A stretch of 64,000 nucleotides of DNA from Symbiodinium natans (taxonomy: Eukaryota; Sar; Dinophyceae; Suessiales; Symbiodiniaceae), in the NCBI GenBank assembly GCA_905221605.1, contig CAJNDS010002359.1, positions 375,001 to 439,000 of the forward strand, written 5' to 3'. The position numbers were made by a program, and so were the translations under genes. Under the pieces are notes generated by a model, which had not been told where the DNA came from, did no database searches, and was given only the letters and a program-made list of their open reading frames with translations. Positions 54,001 through 64,000 of the stretch are shown here, one piece after another. Position 1 is the stretch's first letter. Each line of letters begins with the position of its first letter.

Positions 54001-54534
54001 GCACAGGTTCTGTCACTCGACGTTTCTCTGGACGTCAACTCGACCGCGTTGACCTCCAACTGGCATATGACGTGGAGGAGCCTGAAGTCTTTCCGTGCTT
54101 CAGAATGTTCAGAGAATCTTGCATGGTGGAAGAGATTACAGGATCCAGAGCATGTCAGCACGAACAGGCCAACGGTCTTTTCAGAAAAACCGGAGCCGTT
54201 CTGTCGAGGTACGCCCTGCAGACTGGCATTGTTTCAGCCGCTTGCCCGCCGCGGCTGCTTCTCACGAACTGCTCCTTTGTCCCAGCGCTGGTCCAAGTTA
54301 TTCCAGGGTCCATGTGCCTGGAATGATGGTTTTTTTCTGGTTACCTCTGCCCATATTTCTGCGAACCTGCGGGGCTCCAACACGATCGCTGCTGAGGCCT
54401 ACGTGTTTGTGAATGGCAACTTCGCTGACGTCATATACTTCTGGGCTGTGGCAAATTCCTCGACGGAACTTGACAGTCATGGACCCAGATGTTCCAGAGA
54501 GGCATTGTCAATTACGCATGTGGATGGGACATAG
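54001..54534 (+). CDS. ORF or exon, 183 codons
   Basis: The full frame is 53983-54534 with an ATG inside the 10-bp repeat. After the repeat the sequence is protein-like, most clearly at 54320-54480 (FLVTSAHISANLRGSNTIAA, then EAYVFVNGNFADVIYFWAVA), which looks like beta-rich folded protein. The true 5' boundary is probably an acceptor downstream of the repeat. No family recognised. Confidence 0.35.
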   Translation, partial: AQVLSLDVSLDVNSTALTSNWHMTWRSLKSFRASECSENLAWWKRLQDPEHVSTNRPTVFSEKPEPFCRGTPCRLALFQPLARRGCFSRTAPLSQRWSKLFQGPCAWNDGFFLVTSAHISANLRGSNTIAAEAYVFVNGNFADVIYFWAVANSSTELDSHGPRCSREALSITHVDGT

Positions 54535-55747
54535 CTGGGGCTTGCATGCACTTGCGTCCGACTCACTGAGAAAGCAGTCAGCACCAGCACAAGCACCTTT
54601 AGAACTGCCTTGTGGCGTTGCGCGGGGTCCGGAGGGTGGAAACCGACTCAAGCACCGCAGAAGTGCAATCGTCAGGAAGCCCCATCCGAATGTTTTTGTA
54701 CGGGTATACCTTGTTGCAAGTTCCAGGCGTGCTAAGGCACCCTTCTCCTCCACGATACCCCACGTTTATAAGGGGAGGTGCAAGGCCTCACAAGGGCCGG
54801 TCTGCTCCCAGCTTCAGCCAGCATGGCTTGCATGGCCTGCGTGGCACGTGGAGAATGCTTCATGATGCCTCATGTAGAGATGCCTCATGTAGAGAACATA
54901 ACATGTGTAGAATGCAAGGCTGCAGTGGCATCGAATGTAATTTTAACGCTACGCGATCCGCCTCGGCAGGGGCCTGCACGGTGGCGTGCCTGTAACTGCG
55001 ACGATTCAGCTCACACAAAAAAAAGGTGCTGAGCTTTGCATCGCGTTCGGGGTGAGGGGGTAGTTGGAAGGGCACGGTCCCCACAAACCAGTCGAACGGG
55101 TCCAAGCAATAGAGGGGGTGGGGGCCGGGGGCCAGATGGGTGCTGCTGGGGCTGAGCTTTGGCTCTGAGCCCAAAATGTTGCTGGTCCTGATACACGTTC
55201 GGCTCCCGCACACCTGTCGGCTAGAGGGGGTACCAAGTTCAGCAAAAAAAGTGGCACATGAGGTGTGGGGGGAAGGGATTGGAGGTTACACCTGCTTTAT
55301 GCTACCCAGACACCTACGGCCCGGAAAATTGTTGTGCGATGCTCGAAAATGTTTACAGTCAGGACGTCCTTGCAAAGATGGCTTTTGACATACCAAGAAG
55401 TCCTTCAGGCTGGGTTGCCAGTGACGACGTTGTCGGCCGCTCCGCTCTTAGCGCGACCTTGAGAACCCAGCACTGGCTCCACATCTGTTGATGTTGGAGG
55501 TACCGACACGTGCTTCGGATGCTACATTCTTAGACTCCTTTGGTCGACAATGCACCAACACACCGGCCCCAATAGATGTGGAAAGATGGAGCCGCTTCTC
55601 CGCACGAGGCAAGAATATGACGGGCGCAATCACGCTTAACAACACAGGGAGCAATGAGGCAGGCGCTGAAGGGTAATTGATATTGCAGATATGGAAGATT
55701 GTAGACTGGTAGACATTTGTGCAAGTGATCCGTTTCGTTCTTTCCAG
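54535..55747. other. Weak exon candidates only
   Basis: Frames at 55258-55491 (CYPDTYGPENCCAMLENVYS) and 55488-55676 (VERWSRFSARGKNMTGAITL) look partly coding on the plus strand, but overlapping frames are also open. A direct repeat GATGCCTCATGTAGAGA occurs twice near 54863-54894. Confidence 0.3.
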
Positions 55748-57104
55748 GTGAGCATCGTCTTCGAGGAATACGATTTACCAACAGTCGGAAGCTTTCAGAA
55801 TCTGTTTCTCCAGCTGTAGTGCGCTTGACATCATGTCGGCTGGCATCTGGTCATTGGATCTGTTCTCCAAGGCTCCCATTCTGAGTATTCAGCAGCTGAG
55901 CTTCCTGCCAACTTGCCAGGTGGCAGTACAGGAGCCAACGTAGAGAACTGAAAGATGCAAGGGAGCGCTGGAGCATGTTGTCAGGATGTCTCGCGATATC
56001 GATTCTGCAAGCCCTCAGATGCTACTCCAACGTGGGACAAGTGTCGAGCCTGCACTCTTTTGGAGTCACGCTAAGTGATGGCATGGCATGGGTAATCGTT
56101 TGTGAATTCTTTCCCGAGGTCAAAAATTCGTCAGACTTCTCTCTATCACTGGCAGCGAGAAAAGTTGGAGGCCCCGACAGCCATGTTGCATGGCGCCGTC
56201 AGCTGTCTCTTGGATCCTGGGATTATCGGATTGCTTTGTGCAGGTTCTCGCGTTCGCCGGCCCGGTGCGCATGAGACACGACCGGGGCACAGTGGTTGAG
56301 GCTCATGCTCGAGCCCGGAATGCTGGCCTCATGCCGGCTTGCAGCAACTTTGGTTCCGACTGCAGACTGTGGTCATGTCTGCGAACATTACGGATGCCAA
56401 CCCGTTGGATTTTCGCGACCCAGACTTCTTCGCGCAGCTCTTGGAACATTTGGAAAACAGAGGTGTCGTCCGTTGCATGTCATCTTTTGTGCTTTGAAAC
56501 CACGAGGATCTTGAGAAGTTCGGGATTCAAAATGAGAGTGATGGCATCTTGGCAGAAAGGGCTGCGGGCTGCGCCGACGCTCATGCATTGTGCACAGATG
56601 CTTGCAGGTTCTCGGCTCCTGGCTTGGACAGACGGCCTTACCCCAGGACTGCTGGGACAAAAAAGCGGCATCGTTGAACTCCTGTTCTCTTAACGAAAGC
56701 GACTGCCTCGGCCTGGGCCTGCGTGGTGCGAAGAATTGTGGGCTGATCGCGGGTGTGAAGGTGCTTCTGCGCTTCAGGGCTTTGAGAGGCTTTCTTCCCT
56801 TTTGGGGATGCTGTTGCAGGCACGCGAGATGCGATGGGGGGTGGGTTGGGGGGGGGGGGGGCAATAAAGGGGATTAGAGCTGAGATACGAGGCCCAGCGG
56901 ATCAATCTTGATGTCTCTTGCTTCTCAGTGCTGGACAGGCATGGTTTCGAGCCTGCAAGATCCTTTGGATTTGGAGGCAGCTTTCTGGAATTGTTGATCT
57001 TGTCTCTTTTGCTGGCCTTGATTGGAGGCGAAAGGATCTACCGAGGACCTGCGGACCATAAGCTCATTCCACGCGCAGCGTCCAGGCAGAAAAGGAAGGC
57101 TTGA
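55748..57104 (+). CDS. Partial gene ending in a membrane helix
   Basis: Exon candidates in order: 55748-55819 (SIVFEEYDLPTVGSFQ), 55920-56243 (107 codons, LKDARERWSMLSGCLAISIL and SFGVTLSDGMAWVIVCEFFP, bounded by CCAG and CAG|GTTCTC), about 56344-56490 (VVMSANITDANPLDFRDPDF, then FAQLLEHLENRGVV), about 56504-56602 (EKFGIQNESDGILAERAAGC) and 56929-57104. The last follows TTCTCAG, contains SFLELLILSLLLALIGGERI, a membrane helix, then a short basic tail ending RQKRKA and a stop. This suggests a single-pass or C-terminally anchored protein. Phases between the middle exons do not pair, so the model is incomplete. No family recognised. Confidence 0.45.
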
Positions 57105-57340
57105 ATAGCGTCGAGTGTGTGAAGCTCTGGGTTTCCAGGCAGTGCAATGGAGGTGCTGGCACGACTGGCAGCAGAAGATCACGTGCGCTGTGCATCGCAA
57201 TGCCAATCAATGCCAGCTTCGACAGCTCGGATGGCACTTCGCAGCTAGGTGCCTCCGGAGGTTACGCACGCGGAAGTGCGGGCTCCTCATTCCTACGCAG
57301 AAGTGTCCCTTTGCGTTTCACATGTTTCCACCTTCCCCAG

Positions 57341-57728
57341 GATTGATGGAAAGGGTGAGGTGCGGCTAGTTTTCACTGAATGGGTTAAAAAGGTGCGCCG
57401 CCCATCGCTACCCCGTCCTTGCAGACCTTCCGGACACGAAAATGTCGCCACGGTCCATGTGCAGGCCAAGCGTGCCATGCTGGCCTCCCTCCGAGTTATT
57501 CCTGTTGAGAACAGGCTCGAAATGCAGCAGTTGTACTCTGCAGCATGCTGTGTCCGTTTCCAATTTGGTACTCGGAGGCCAGAGTTGGGCATAAAGCTCC
57601 TGGAGGCGTCAGACCGACCAATGTTTTGTTGCGTCCAGCAAGTTGCAGCAAGCTTGGTTGCACGGAGCATGCGCCAATTTCGTCGTAGAGGTGGACCTCG
57701 CACGCGGCAAGGTCTTTGTGGAGGATAG
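57341..57728 (+). CDS. Candidate exon, unknown protein
   Basis: A CTTCCCCAG acceptor at 57340 opens a frame of about 129 codons to a stop at 57726-57728 (DGKGEVRLVFTEWVKKVRRP, then MLASLRVIPVENRLEMQQLY). A possible AAG|GTGCGC donor at about 57412 would shorten it. Minus-strand frames (57293-57703, 57496-57846) are also open and protein-like, so confidence is limited. Confidence 0.35.
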
Positions 57729-57956
57729 CTGTGCGTACAAGCGCATGCCCACCTGATTGCATATTAGATGCACCTGGCACGCTGGCCAGATTCCACATGT
57801 TTCCACTGCAAACATCTTCGCAAGAACTGCAACAGGCCAGAGGCAAGGCAGCTATTGTTCACATCCGTGAGCAGCTCCTCGTGGGACGTCGGAAGCTTAC
57901 ATGATCAAGTTCCAGACACCTTGTCATAGGCGCACATCCATCGCTGGCGTTGTGCT

Positions 57957-58513
57957 GTGCCGAAGCAGAAAGCCGTTTTTCTGTTCGAGTCTTTGAAAGA
58001 CTTCAGATACAGTAGCCTACTCTTTAGTTTGGACATGTCGTTGATCCATAGATCCTTGAACTTGGCAGGGCCTCCACCACCAACTTATGTGACCTTATAT
58101 GCTCCTCACAATCGAGGACGTTTGGCTCAGCCGATCTTTTTGCCCGAGTTTGCGTGCTCTAACCAGCCTTCTGAACAGCCTTCTGATCTCTCACGCAAGA
58201 GCACTCAAGTCTTGAAGACTTGCTTGCCCCCTTGCCCCAGTCTGTCCCAGTGTTCATCTTCAAGTATGCGCCAACTATCGCCAACTACTGTTCATCCTGT
58301 GAACAGTTGCAATTCCCTTTTTTCTCTCCGCACTTGGTGCGGCTGTTGGTCGGTCGTGCATCCATGTGGGCCCCCTGACGTTGATGTTCAGCTCAACAGT
58401 TCAAAATTTGGGCATGTCTCGGCGCTTCTGGCTACCAGCACTTCCGTGCACATTTTGTCGAAGACAGTCCTGGAATCTGTCACGATGCATCTGGGAACCT
58501 TAGTTACTGCCAG
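57957..58513 (+). CDS. ORF of uncertain status
   Basis: The 195-codon plus-strand frame 57957-58544 starts at GTG and is Ser/Leu/Pro-rich. Within it, another frame reads as a better C-terminal exon from a GTCCCAG acceptor at 58250 to a stop at 58376-58378 (YAPTIANYCSSCEQLQFPFF, then SPHLVRLLVGRASMWAP). The two readings conflict. Confidence 0.3.
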
Positions 58514-58624
58514 GTTTGGTGTCTTGGTGTCCAAGTGTCCTTAGAGCAATTCGTTCCACTAGTGCATGGCATACAATTGGTCCTCGCCGTTCATGGCGGC
58601 TTGGCTGAGTCTCAGCTGCCCCGG
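58514..58624 (+). CDS. Candidate internal exon, 37 codons
   Basis: Bounded by CTGCCAG and by GTGAGT, the strongest consensus donor seen outside the main genes. It is 111 bp in phase 0 on both sides and encodes EQFVPLVHGIQLVLAVHGGL, a hydrophobic segment. The antisense frame (58559-58774) is also open and acidic, so strand is not certain. Confidence 0.4.
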
Positions 58625-59053
58625 GTGAGTGAGCGACAAGATCTTGATTGAGTGCCAGGCTGTTGCCGTTTCTTGACTCAACTCTCCATGAAGAAAGCCT
58701 CCCGGCGCCAGCCATTCCAATGAATCAACGTCCCCATGTTCTTCCGCTGTCTCGGCGGTTTTGGCTTGCTGCATCTACCAATTCGTACAGGCCAAGCTTG
58801 CTACGGGGAATCTACGTAACTATGAAAGTTGTATGGCTGTTGCGGGCCTAAGTGTTGTGCTGGAGGGTGTTGGCTTGGATGCAGTGGTGCACATGACTGG
58901 TATTAACTTCTGACAAGAAGAAACTCACCTCGGCCGATATGCGCGGTGCCACCTGCCTGATTATGTTCTCGGAGGGGCTGGGCACATCATTAGCGTGTAA
59001 ACCCATATGACTCCTTTCACAGCCCGTCCTGCCCACATTGTGTTTGCAGATCA

Positions 59054-59314
59054 ATGGGTGGCGCCATCCCCCCAACCGTTTGCTTGAGCCGATCGAAGCT
59101 GCGCAAGCTTGCTGTTCGCATTTCAACCATCGACAGCAAAATATCGTCAAACTATCCGAAGTTAACGACCACCTCCGCCAGGGTCATCCCTCTTGCGCCT
59201 ACCAGCAGTTACCAGCATGCAAACCAACCGACCCGTGACACATGCTACAAGCTGTGCAAGCCATTTTTTCTCAATCGCCGCCGATATGGCATGGAGTACA
59301 CCTGGAGAAGCTGA
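59054..59314 (+). CDS. Possible exon, unknown
   Basis: An 86-codon plus-strand frame with a protein-like first half (KLRKLAVRISTIDSKISSNY). The ATG at 59054 may be internal. A minus-strand frame at 59162-59485 overlaps. No motif. Confidence 0.25.
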   Translation: MGGAIPPTVCLSRSKLRKLAVRISTIDSKISSNYPKLTTTSARVIPLAPTSSYQHANQPTRDTCYKLCKPFFLNRRRYGMEYTWRS

Positions 59315-59461
59315 AAGTGCTGACACAGGAGCGATCAGTCGCACTCCTGCATGTGCTTCTCGCAAAACTGCATACATGGCCCCGGGGATTCTAGCCAGAT
59401 GTAATCTTTGAATTCTTAAGCGACTTATGGGCGGCAGCATGACTGAGTGCTCCTGGTTCAG

Positions 59462-59637
59462 GAAGGTGCCGCATGTCAAAAGCAAGAGTTTGAAGAGGAA
59501 CTACGAGCGTCCGAATGCAAAGTTTCTATTTTTGACAGTCAGGAGCCAAAAGATCCTGGTTCTTTGTTTAGGGCTCAGGACGCCGTTGTACCACATGGGA
59601 TGTCAAATCGTCCATTATTGGCATCACCAGTCTCTAG
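59462..59637 (+). CDS. Candidate METTL24-like methyltransferase exon
   Basis: A TGGTTCAG acceptor at 59461 and a TAG|GTGCAT donor at 59637/59638 bracket 176 bp ending in phase 2. The sequence QEFEEELRASECKVSIFDSQ matches the pattern F-E-x-x-L-x-x-x-x-C-x-V-x-x-F-D-P/S that I associate with the Methyltransf_32/METTL24 family, where it forms the cofactor-binding strand and acidic residue. The family name is from memory and the exon covers only about 58 residues. Catalytic or later motifs were not found in neighbouring DNA. Confidence 0.35.
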
Positions 59638-60271
59638 GTGCATACACACAAGCAATCACAAGCAATCACAAGCATCTGCCAGCCGGCACAGCATGCAGAA
59701 GCAGCCAGAAACGAGACTGCCACTTGCAATTTTCCATGCTGGCGACTGCACACAAGCGGACCAGGGCCGCGGTGGGCCTCGGCCGTAAACAAGCATAAAC
59801 AAGCAACTGAGGTTGCCTCGTGTCTGATGCCTGTCAGGCACGTCTGCTCTGACATGCAGATGACAGTCAATTTCATGACACTGTTTTCGGGAGGCTGTGC
59901 TTGATTTACCAGAGGGCGCGTTCCTGGACCGAAACAGGCACGTGAGATCAAGTGAGCAGATGTTGTTGAGATGTACGAATGTAGTAGAACGTACTAGAAG
60001 GTACTAGAATGTTTCAGGCAAGCAGGGCCAACTTCAAAACGGGCTCCATGTCCAGCATCCGTGTACGAAGTGTGCAAAGTGCATGGAATTTTGAATGTTG
60101 TGATTTGCTGGGGTGGAATTGTTGTGATGCAGAATGTGATCGTTGTGTGAGCAGGAATCCCTCACGGCCGTACTCCGTGTTGCTTGAAAATGTCTTCTTG
60201 ATGGAGGCAGGACTTGATCAAGATTCTCTGCAAGGATCTGTTTACTGTGATGCAGTTGGGAATGGGCATTG
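59638..60271 (+). CDS. Possible downstream or terminal exon
   Basis: Within this span only the 3' end, about 60153-60271, looks coding: after a GTGAGCAG acceptor it reads SRPYSVLLENVFLMEAGLDQ, then DSLQGSVYCDAVGNGH and a stop. A second piece (about 60016-60079, SRANFKTGSMSSIRVRSVQS) may also be an exon. A short AATCACAAGC repeat lies at 59650-59675. Confidence 0.3.
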
Positions 60272-61034
60272 ATCTTGTCTAAGAGGATAGGGGGGAGGTT
60301 GCCAGGCAAAGTCAGGAAACAGCATTTTAAGGCTGAAACGAAGGAAAAGTGCTGAACGAGGGTTCATGAAGTCATACTACATCCATGTAAACTCGTTAAA
60401 ACGTGTGTGTGTCGCCGAGGGTTTGTTGATAAAGGAATTCCGTCAATGGGCGTGAAGCATTGCAAAGGCAAGCTCTCGAGTGCAAAGAGACGCAAGCGGC
60501 CGAAGTGAGCCATCTGTTGAGCGGAGCATCCATGTTGTCAAGCGATGGCCAGCACATCCACTGCTTCCATCCATCCACGGTCGAATGAGGATTGCGTCCA
60601 CATTGCTACTTGTGCCAGCGCATCCACCGCACGCATCCGTTGTGCGGGGGCTCCATGTCGAACGATGATGACAGATCAGGGATGATCAGGGACGATTTCT
60701 CCAAAGCTGTGACTCTGTGACTTTCCAACACTTGCTAGCGCTTGCCAACTGCAGCACTTGCCAAGTGGGTGGAGGAACGATTCGCCAAGCACCGGCCAAG
60801 CATCAGGCAAATCCCTGCATAGCGGTGTTTGGGGTCGGCTCGTACAGAATCTAGATTGGCTAAATGGCCAAATACGCAACGCCTAGCAAGCCAAAAAGCT
60901 CAATCATATTCAAGCACTCAACTCGCAATCATGAAGGCGACCAAGCCTTCATGCAGGAAAATGATAGGCACTCGGATGGTGGCCGTATTGGCCTGAGGAG
61001 ACATGAATGGCCTTGATGATGCCTTCTTCCCTGC
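60272..61034. other. No supported gene; 5' flank of next gene
   Basis: Short frames on both strands at 60396-60668. No promoter element identified. Confidence 0.35.
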
Positions 61035-62642
61035 ATGCTTCCAGTCACGTGCGGCAAGAGTCATGTGCCTGGCACGAGCATGGGGCTTCCCTGCGTTGCG
61101 CTTGGCAGTTGCCAGGACGGTTTGCAGCGTCGGCTAGAAGGCAGCGCGGCAGCATTGTACTCCTTGTCAGCAATGCGAGCACATTTTGGCACCTTTTCAG
61201 AGGGGAAATTGTCTGTTGAGATCGGAGGACCTCCGGCTGGGTCTGGCGGTGAGCCCCCCAGCACCACCACCGGAAGCACACCTGCTGCACCCACAACCCC
61301 CACAACCCCCGGAACCTCGGCGATGCCACCGACGTCCACAACCGCGACCACAACCACCACAACGACTGTGGCCACCACAACCGCCGCAACGACCACCACA
61401 ACTACCGCCACTACCGGCAGCACGAACCCAGTCCTACTCACCACCACCACCACCACCACCACAACCACCACAACCACCCCCACCGCCACCACCACCACCA
61501 CCACCACCACCGCCGCCGCCGCCGCCGCTGCCACCACGACCGCGACCGCGACCACGACCACGACCACCGCCACCACCGCTGCCACCGCTACCACCACTAC
61601 CACCGCCACCGATGCCACCGCCACCAGTATCAGCACCACAAGCACAACCGCAATAACTTCAACAACTGCCGCCGCCAGCACCACCACCGCCACCACCACC
61701 GCCGCCGCCACCACCACCACCACCACCACCACCACCACCAGCACCACCACCACCACCACCGCCACCACCACCACCACCACCACAGATGAAGCTGCGCCCT
61801 CCACTACCAGGTCACGAGCACGAAGCACCAGCAGCAGCAGCAGCACCACCACCACCACCACCACCACGACCACCACCGAAACCACAGGTGGACCTGCACC
61901 CACTACTATGTCACGCGCGCGAAGCACCAGCACTACAACCACCACAGCTACATCCACAACAAGCACCAGTGCAAGTGAATCAACAAACGCTGGAGGAGGA
62001 ACAGGAACAGGAACCGGCAGCTCAGGAAGTGGCAGCAGCACCGGCACGAGCGCTGGAGACAGCACAGGCGCAGGCAGCAGCAGCGGCGCAGGATCGGGAA
62101 CTGGCAGCAGCACGGGCACAAGCACCGGAGCCAGCGCAGGCACTGGCAGCAGCAGCGGCAGCAGCAGTGGAACGGACAGCAGTACAGGGACGGGCAGCAG
62201 CAGCGGAACAGGATCGGGAACTGGCAGCAGCAGCGGAACGGACAGCAGCACAGGAACCAGCGGAACAGGAACGGGTACAAGCACCGGAGCCAGTACAGGC
62301 ACGGGCGGAACAGACAGCAGTACAGGAACGGGCAGCAGCAGCGGAACAGGATCCGGAACTGGCAGCAGCACGGGCACAAGTGCCGGAGCCAGTACAGGCA
62401 CTGGCAGCAGCAGCGGAACGGACAGCAGCACAGGAACGGGCAGCAGCAGCGGAACAGGATCGGGAACTGGCAGCAGCAGCGGAACAGACAGCAGTACAGG
62501 AACAGGCAGCAGCAGCGGAACAGGATCGGGAACTGGCAGTAGCAGCGGAACGGACAGCAGTACAGGAACAGGCAGCAGCAGCGGAACAGGATCGGGAACT
62601 GGCAGCAGCACGGGTACAAGCACCGGAGCCAGCACAGGCACG

Positions 62643-62721
<79 letters not shown>

Positions 62722-63137
62722 CAGGATCGGGAACTGGCAGTAGCAGCGGAACGGACAGCAGTACAGGAACAGGCAGCAGCAGCGGAACAGGATCGGGAAC
62801 TGGCAGCAGCACGGGTACAAGCACCGGAGCCAGCACAGGCACTGGCAGCAGCACGGGCACAAGCACCGGAACAGGCAGCAGCAGCGGAACTGGGACAGGA
62901 ACAGGCAGCAGCACTGGAACGAACACTGGAGGAACAACAGGAACCGGCAGCAGCAGCGAAACAGGGTCAGGAACTGGCAGCTTCAGCGGAACGGGATCAG
63001 GAACCGGCAGCAGCAGCGGAACCGGAACTGGATCAGGAACAGGGACAGGCCCCCATGCATCTATGTGTGGTACTTTCATGTCAGTGCAGAGTATGCTTGC
63101 CCTGCCGCCCATCCGTTCCCCAAGTGGCACAGCATGA
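61035..63137 (+). CDS. Low-complexity Thr-rich then Ser/Gly-rich protein, 700 aa
   Basis: ATG to TGA in one frame. Residues 1-70 are ordinary sequence (SAMRAHFGTFSEGKLSVEIG). Residues about 75-300 are nearly pure Thr with Ala, Pro and Ser, a mucin-like composition expected to carry many O-linked sugars. About 300-670 are Ser/Gly/Thr repeats built on SSSGTGSGTGSS and SSTGTSTGAS, with a run of about 25 Ser. The last 30 residues are non-repetitive and contain one Cys. This fits a secreted or cell-wall structural protein, but no clear signal peptide is visible at this ATG and an upstream exon may supply it. Two other forward frames and one reverse frame are open over much of the repeat; the Thr/Ser/Gly frame has unique ends and is preferred. 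Confidence 0.6.
61436..61792. repeat. (ACC)n / (CCA)n trinucleotide tract
   Basis: Long runs of ACC with GCC and ACG variants encoding poly-Thr in the chosen frame. Confidence 0.95.
62103..63047. repeat. Ser/Gly-coding minisatellite with (CAG)n core
   Basis: Higher-order repeats of GGCAGCAGCAGCGGAACAGG and GGCAGCAGCACGGGTACAAG with a period of 36-60 bp, and an uninterrupted CAG/AGC run of about 24 units at 62645-62718. Near-identity of the 62560-62720 and 62720-62850 blocks points to recent expansion. Confidence 0.9.
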
Positions 63138-64000
63138 GCTCTTGAAGCTAGGTGACTGGGTGTCTTGGGGTCACTTTTTGTGATCATGGTGCCTTTTCTT
63201 AGGTTTTGTCGCTTCCGATATCTTCCTACCTTGGAGAACAACTGCACAGCCTTGAGAGATCCTGTGACCAATTCTCAAGCCTGCAAGACTTGTTGATACA
63301 CACACTATATCACATTCCTTTATGTCTGTTTCATGTTTTATTTCCTCAAGGGGCTTCGCCCATGGGCGGGCAGCGCAGGCAGTAGCCAGGGTTTACGGCA
63401 GGCTCCAAAAATGAACTTGGAAAATGTAGACTCCAAAAAGTGCGCGCCATTACCGGCTCACGCCACCCCAGGAAACCCTAAACCATCATAAGCCCTAACC
63501 TACGGGCTCAAACAAGATCAGAAAAAGCACGTGTGTTTCTAAGAAACGGCGGGCTCCGAAAACTGCGCGGACATGCCGACACGTGCCACTCGGTAAGACC
63601 TCCCACAAAGCGGAAATGTTGCTGCACGCAGAGAAAGCCGGCTGCAGAAAACACCCAGGCCCCGGGCTCATGATGCTCACCGAACCGGCGCCCCAAAACA
63701 CCATGCCGTCGAGGATCGTATAGGATAGCCGTGGAAGAAACGCGCATTTTTCGGGTGCAAGCCGGCCGGGGAAGAAGAGGGACCAGGGCGGCTTGGGGCG
63801 GCTTGGGGCGGACCATAGGCGGTGATCATGGAGGGCGAAATGTCGAGGTCAGGGAAGTCAGGGGAAGGGCACGAGGAATTGAAAGCAAAACGACGGCACG
63901 GACAGGTCGGCTCAACGGTAGGGAACCATTGGTTTCTGGCGGGAAAGATCGGGGTCGCTGAGGGGGTTCCCAACCATGAGCAGTGAGCAGGCACATCAGA
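63138..64000. other. 3' flank; telomere-like and GCTCC repeats
   Basis: AAACCCTAAACC at 63473-63484 and GCCCTAACC at 63492-63500 resemble telomere units. CTCCAAAAAGTGCGCG and CTCCGAAAACTGCGCG occur at about 63432 and 63556. Frames on both strands at 63677-63994 are open without motifs, so no gene is supported. Confidence 0.35.

Noticed and set aside
61786-63183. 465-codon plus-strand ORF rich in Ala, Glu and Gln
   Set aside because: Alternate frame of the same repeat, with no independent start context or non-repetitive domain.
61061-63271. 736-codon minus-strand ORF of Pro, Val and Leu repeats
   Set aside because: It is the antisense of a stop-free triplet repeat. The plus-strand frame has better unique ends and a conventional ATG. 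Kept only as a finding about multi-frame openness.
1-64000. Dinoflagellate spliced-leader sequence as a retrogene mark
   Set aside because: I scanned for the conserved leader end (TTTGGCTCAAG) by eye and found no full match, so no retrogene call rests on it. A computed search would be decisive.
1-64000. Bacterial or viral contamination
   Set aside because: No run of adjacent same-strand complete ORFs, no ribosome-binding pattern and no viral hallmark proteins. The main gene is spliced.

Overview
This window looks like nuclear DNA from a eukaryote with many introns, most likely a dinoflagellate and perhaps a member of the Symbiodiniaceae. That placement is an inference. It rests on many short exons that are mostly isolated, GT-AG introns mixed with GC-AG introns, acceptors often followed by G, plant/alga-type (TTTAGGG)n telomere-like tracts, many simple repeats, and the lack of any bacterial operon layout. 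I saw no rRNA, tRNA, CRISPR array or dinoflagellate spliced-leader sequence.

One gene can be rebuilt almost completely: a full-size ABCB (multidrug-resistance, MDR-type) ABC transporter at 13886-18722 on the + strand. It has five exons with matching phases and about 1339 residues, with two membrane domains and two complete nucleotide-binding domains. A second clear gene model, at 61035-63137 (+), encodes a 700-residue low-complexity protein: a Thr-rich mucin-like part followed by Ser/Gly repeats. A third model at 23485-26970 (+) has matching phases over its first four exons but no family I recognise. A 190-residue ORF on the - strand (22456-23028) carries a polyproline tract encoded by a 26-base G-run.

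Most of the remainder holds exon-like fragments with protein-like composition and plausible splice sites. They include EGF-like Cys-rich pieces (3071-3652, 31485-32061, possibly 51533-52321), a possible METTL24-like methyltransferase exon (59462-59637), a C-terminal exon with a membrane helix (56929-57104), and several broken or frameshifted pieces (27562-30332, 35041-35289). In many places more than one frame is open and protein-like, so strand choice there is uncertain.

Layout: 0-13 kb, scattered exons and a diverged tandem duplication (7.8-9.3 kb). 13.9-18.7 kb, ABC transporter. 18.7-22.4 kb, mostly intergenic with an AT-rich, hairpin-bearing island. 22.5-28.6 kb, minus-strand ORF and unknown plus-strand gene. 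27.5-35.3 kb, mixed-strand fragments. 37-40 kb, an unknown partial gene on +. 40.1-42.3 kb, a cluster of simple repeats with interstitial telomere-like DNA. 43.1-45.9 kb, an AT-rich island and exons on both strands. 48.8-50.2 kb, a mosaic of dispersed minisatellites. 51.5-60.3 kb, further partial genes. 61-63.1 kb, the repeat-rich protein gene.
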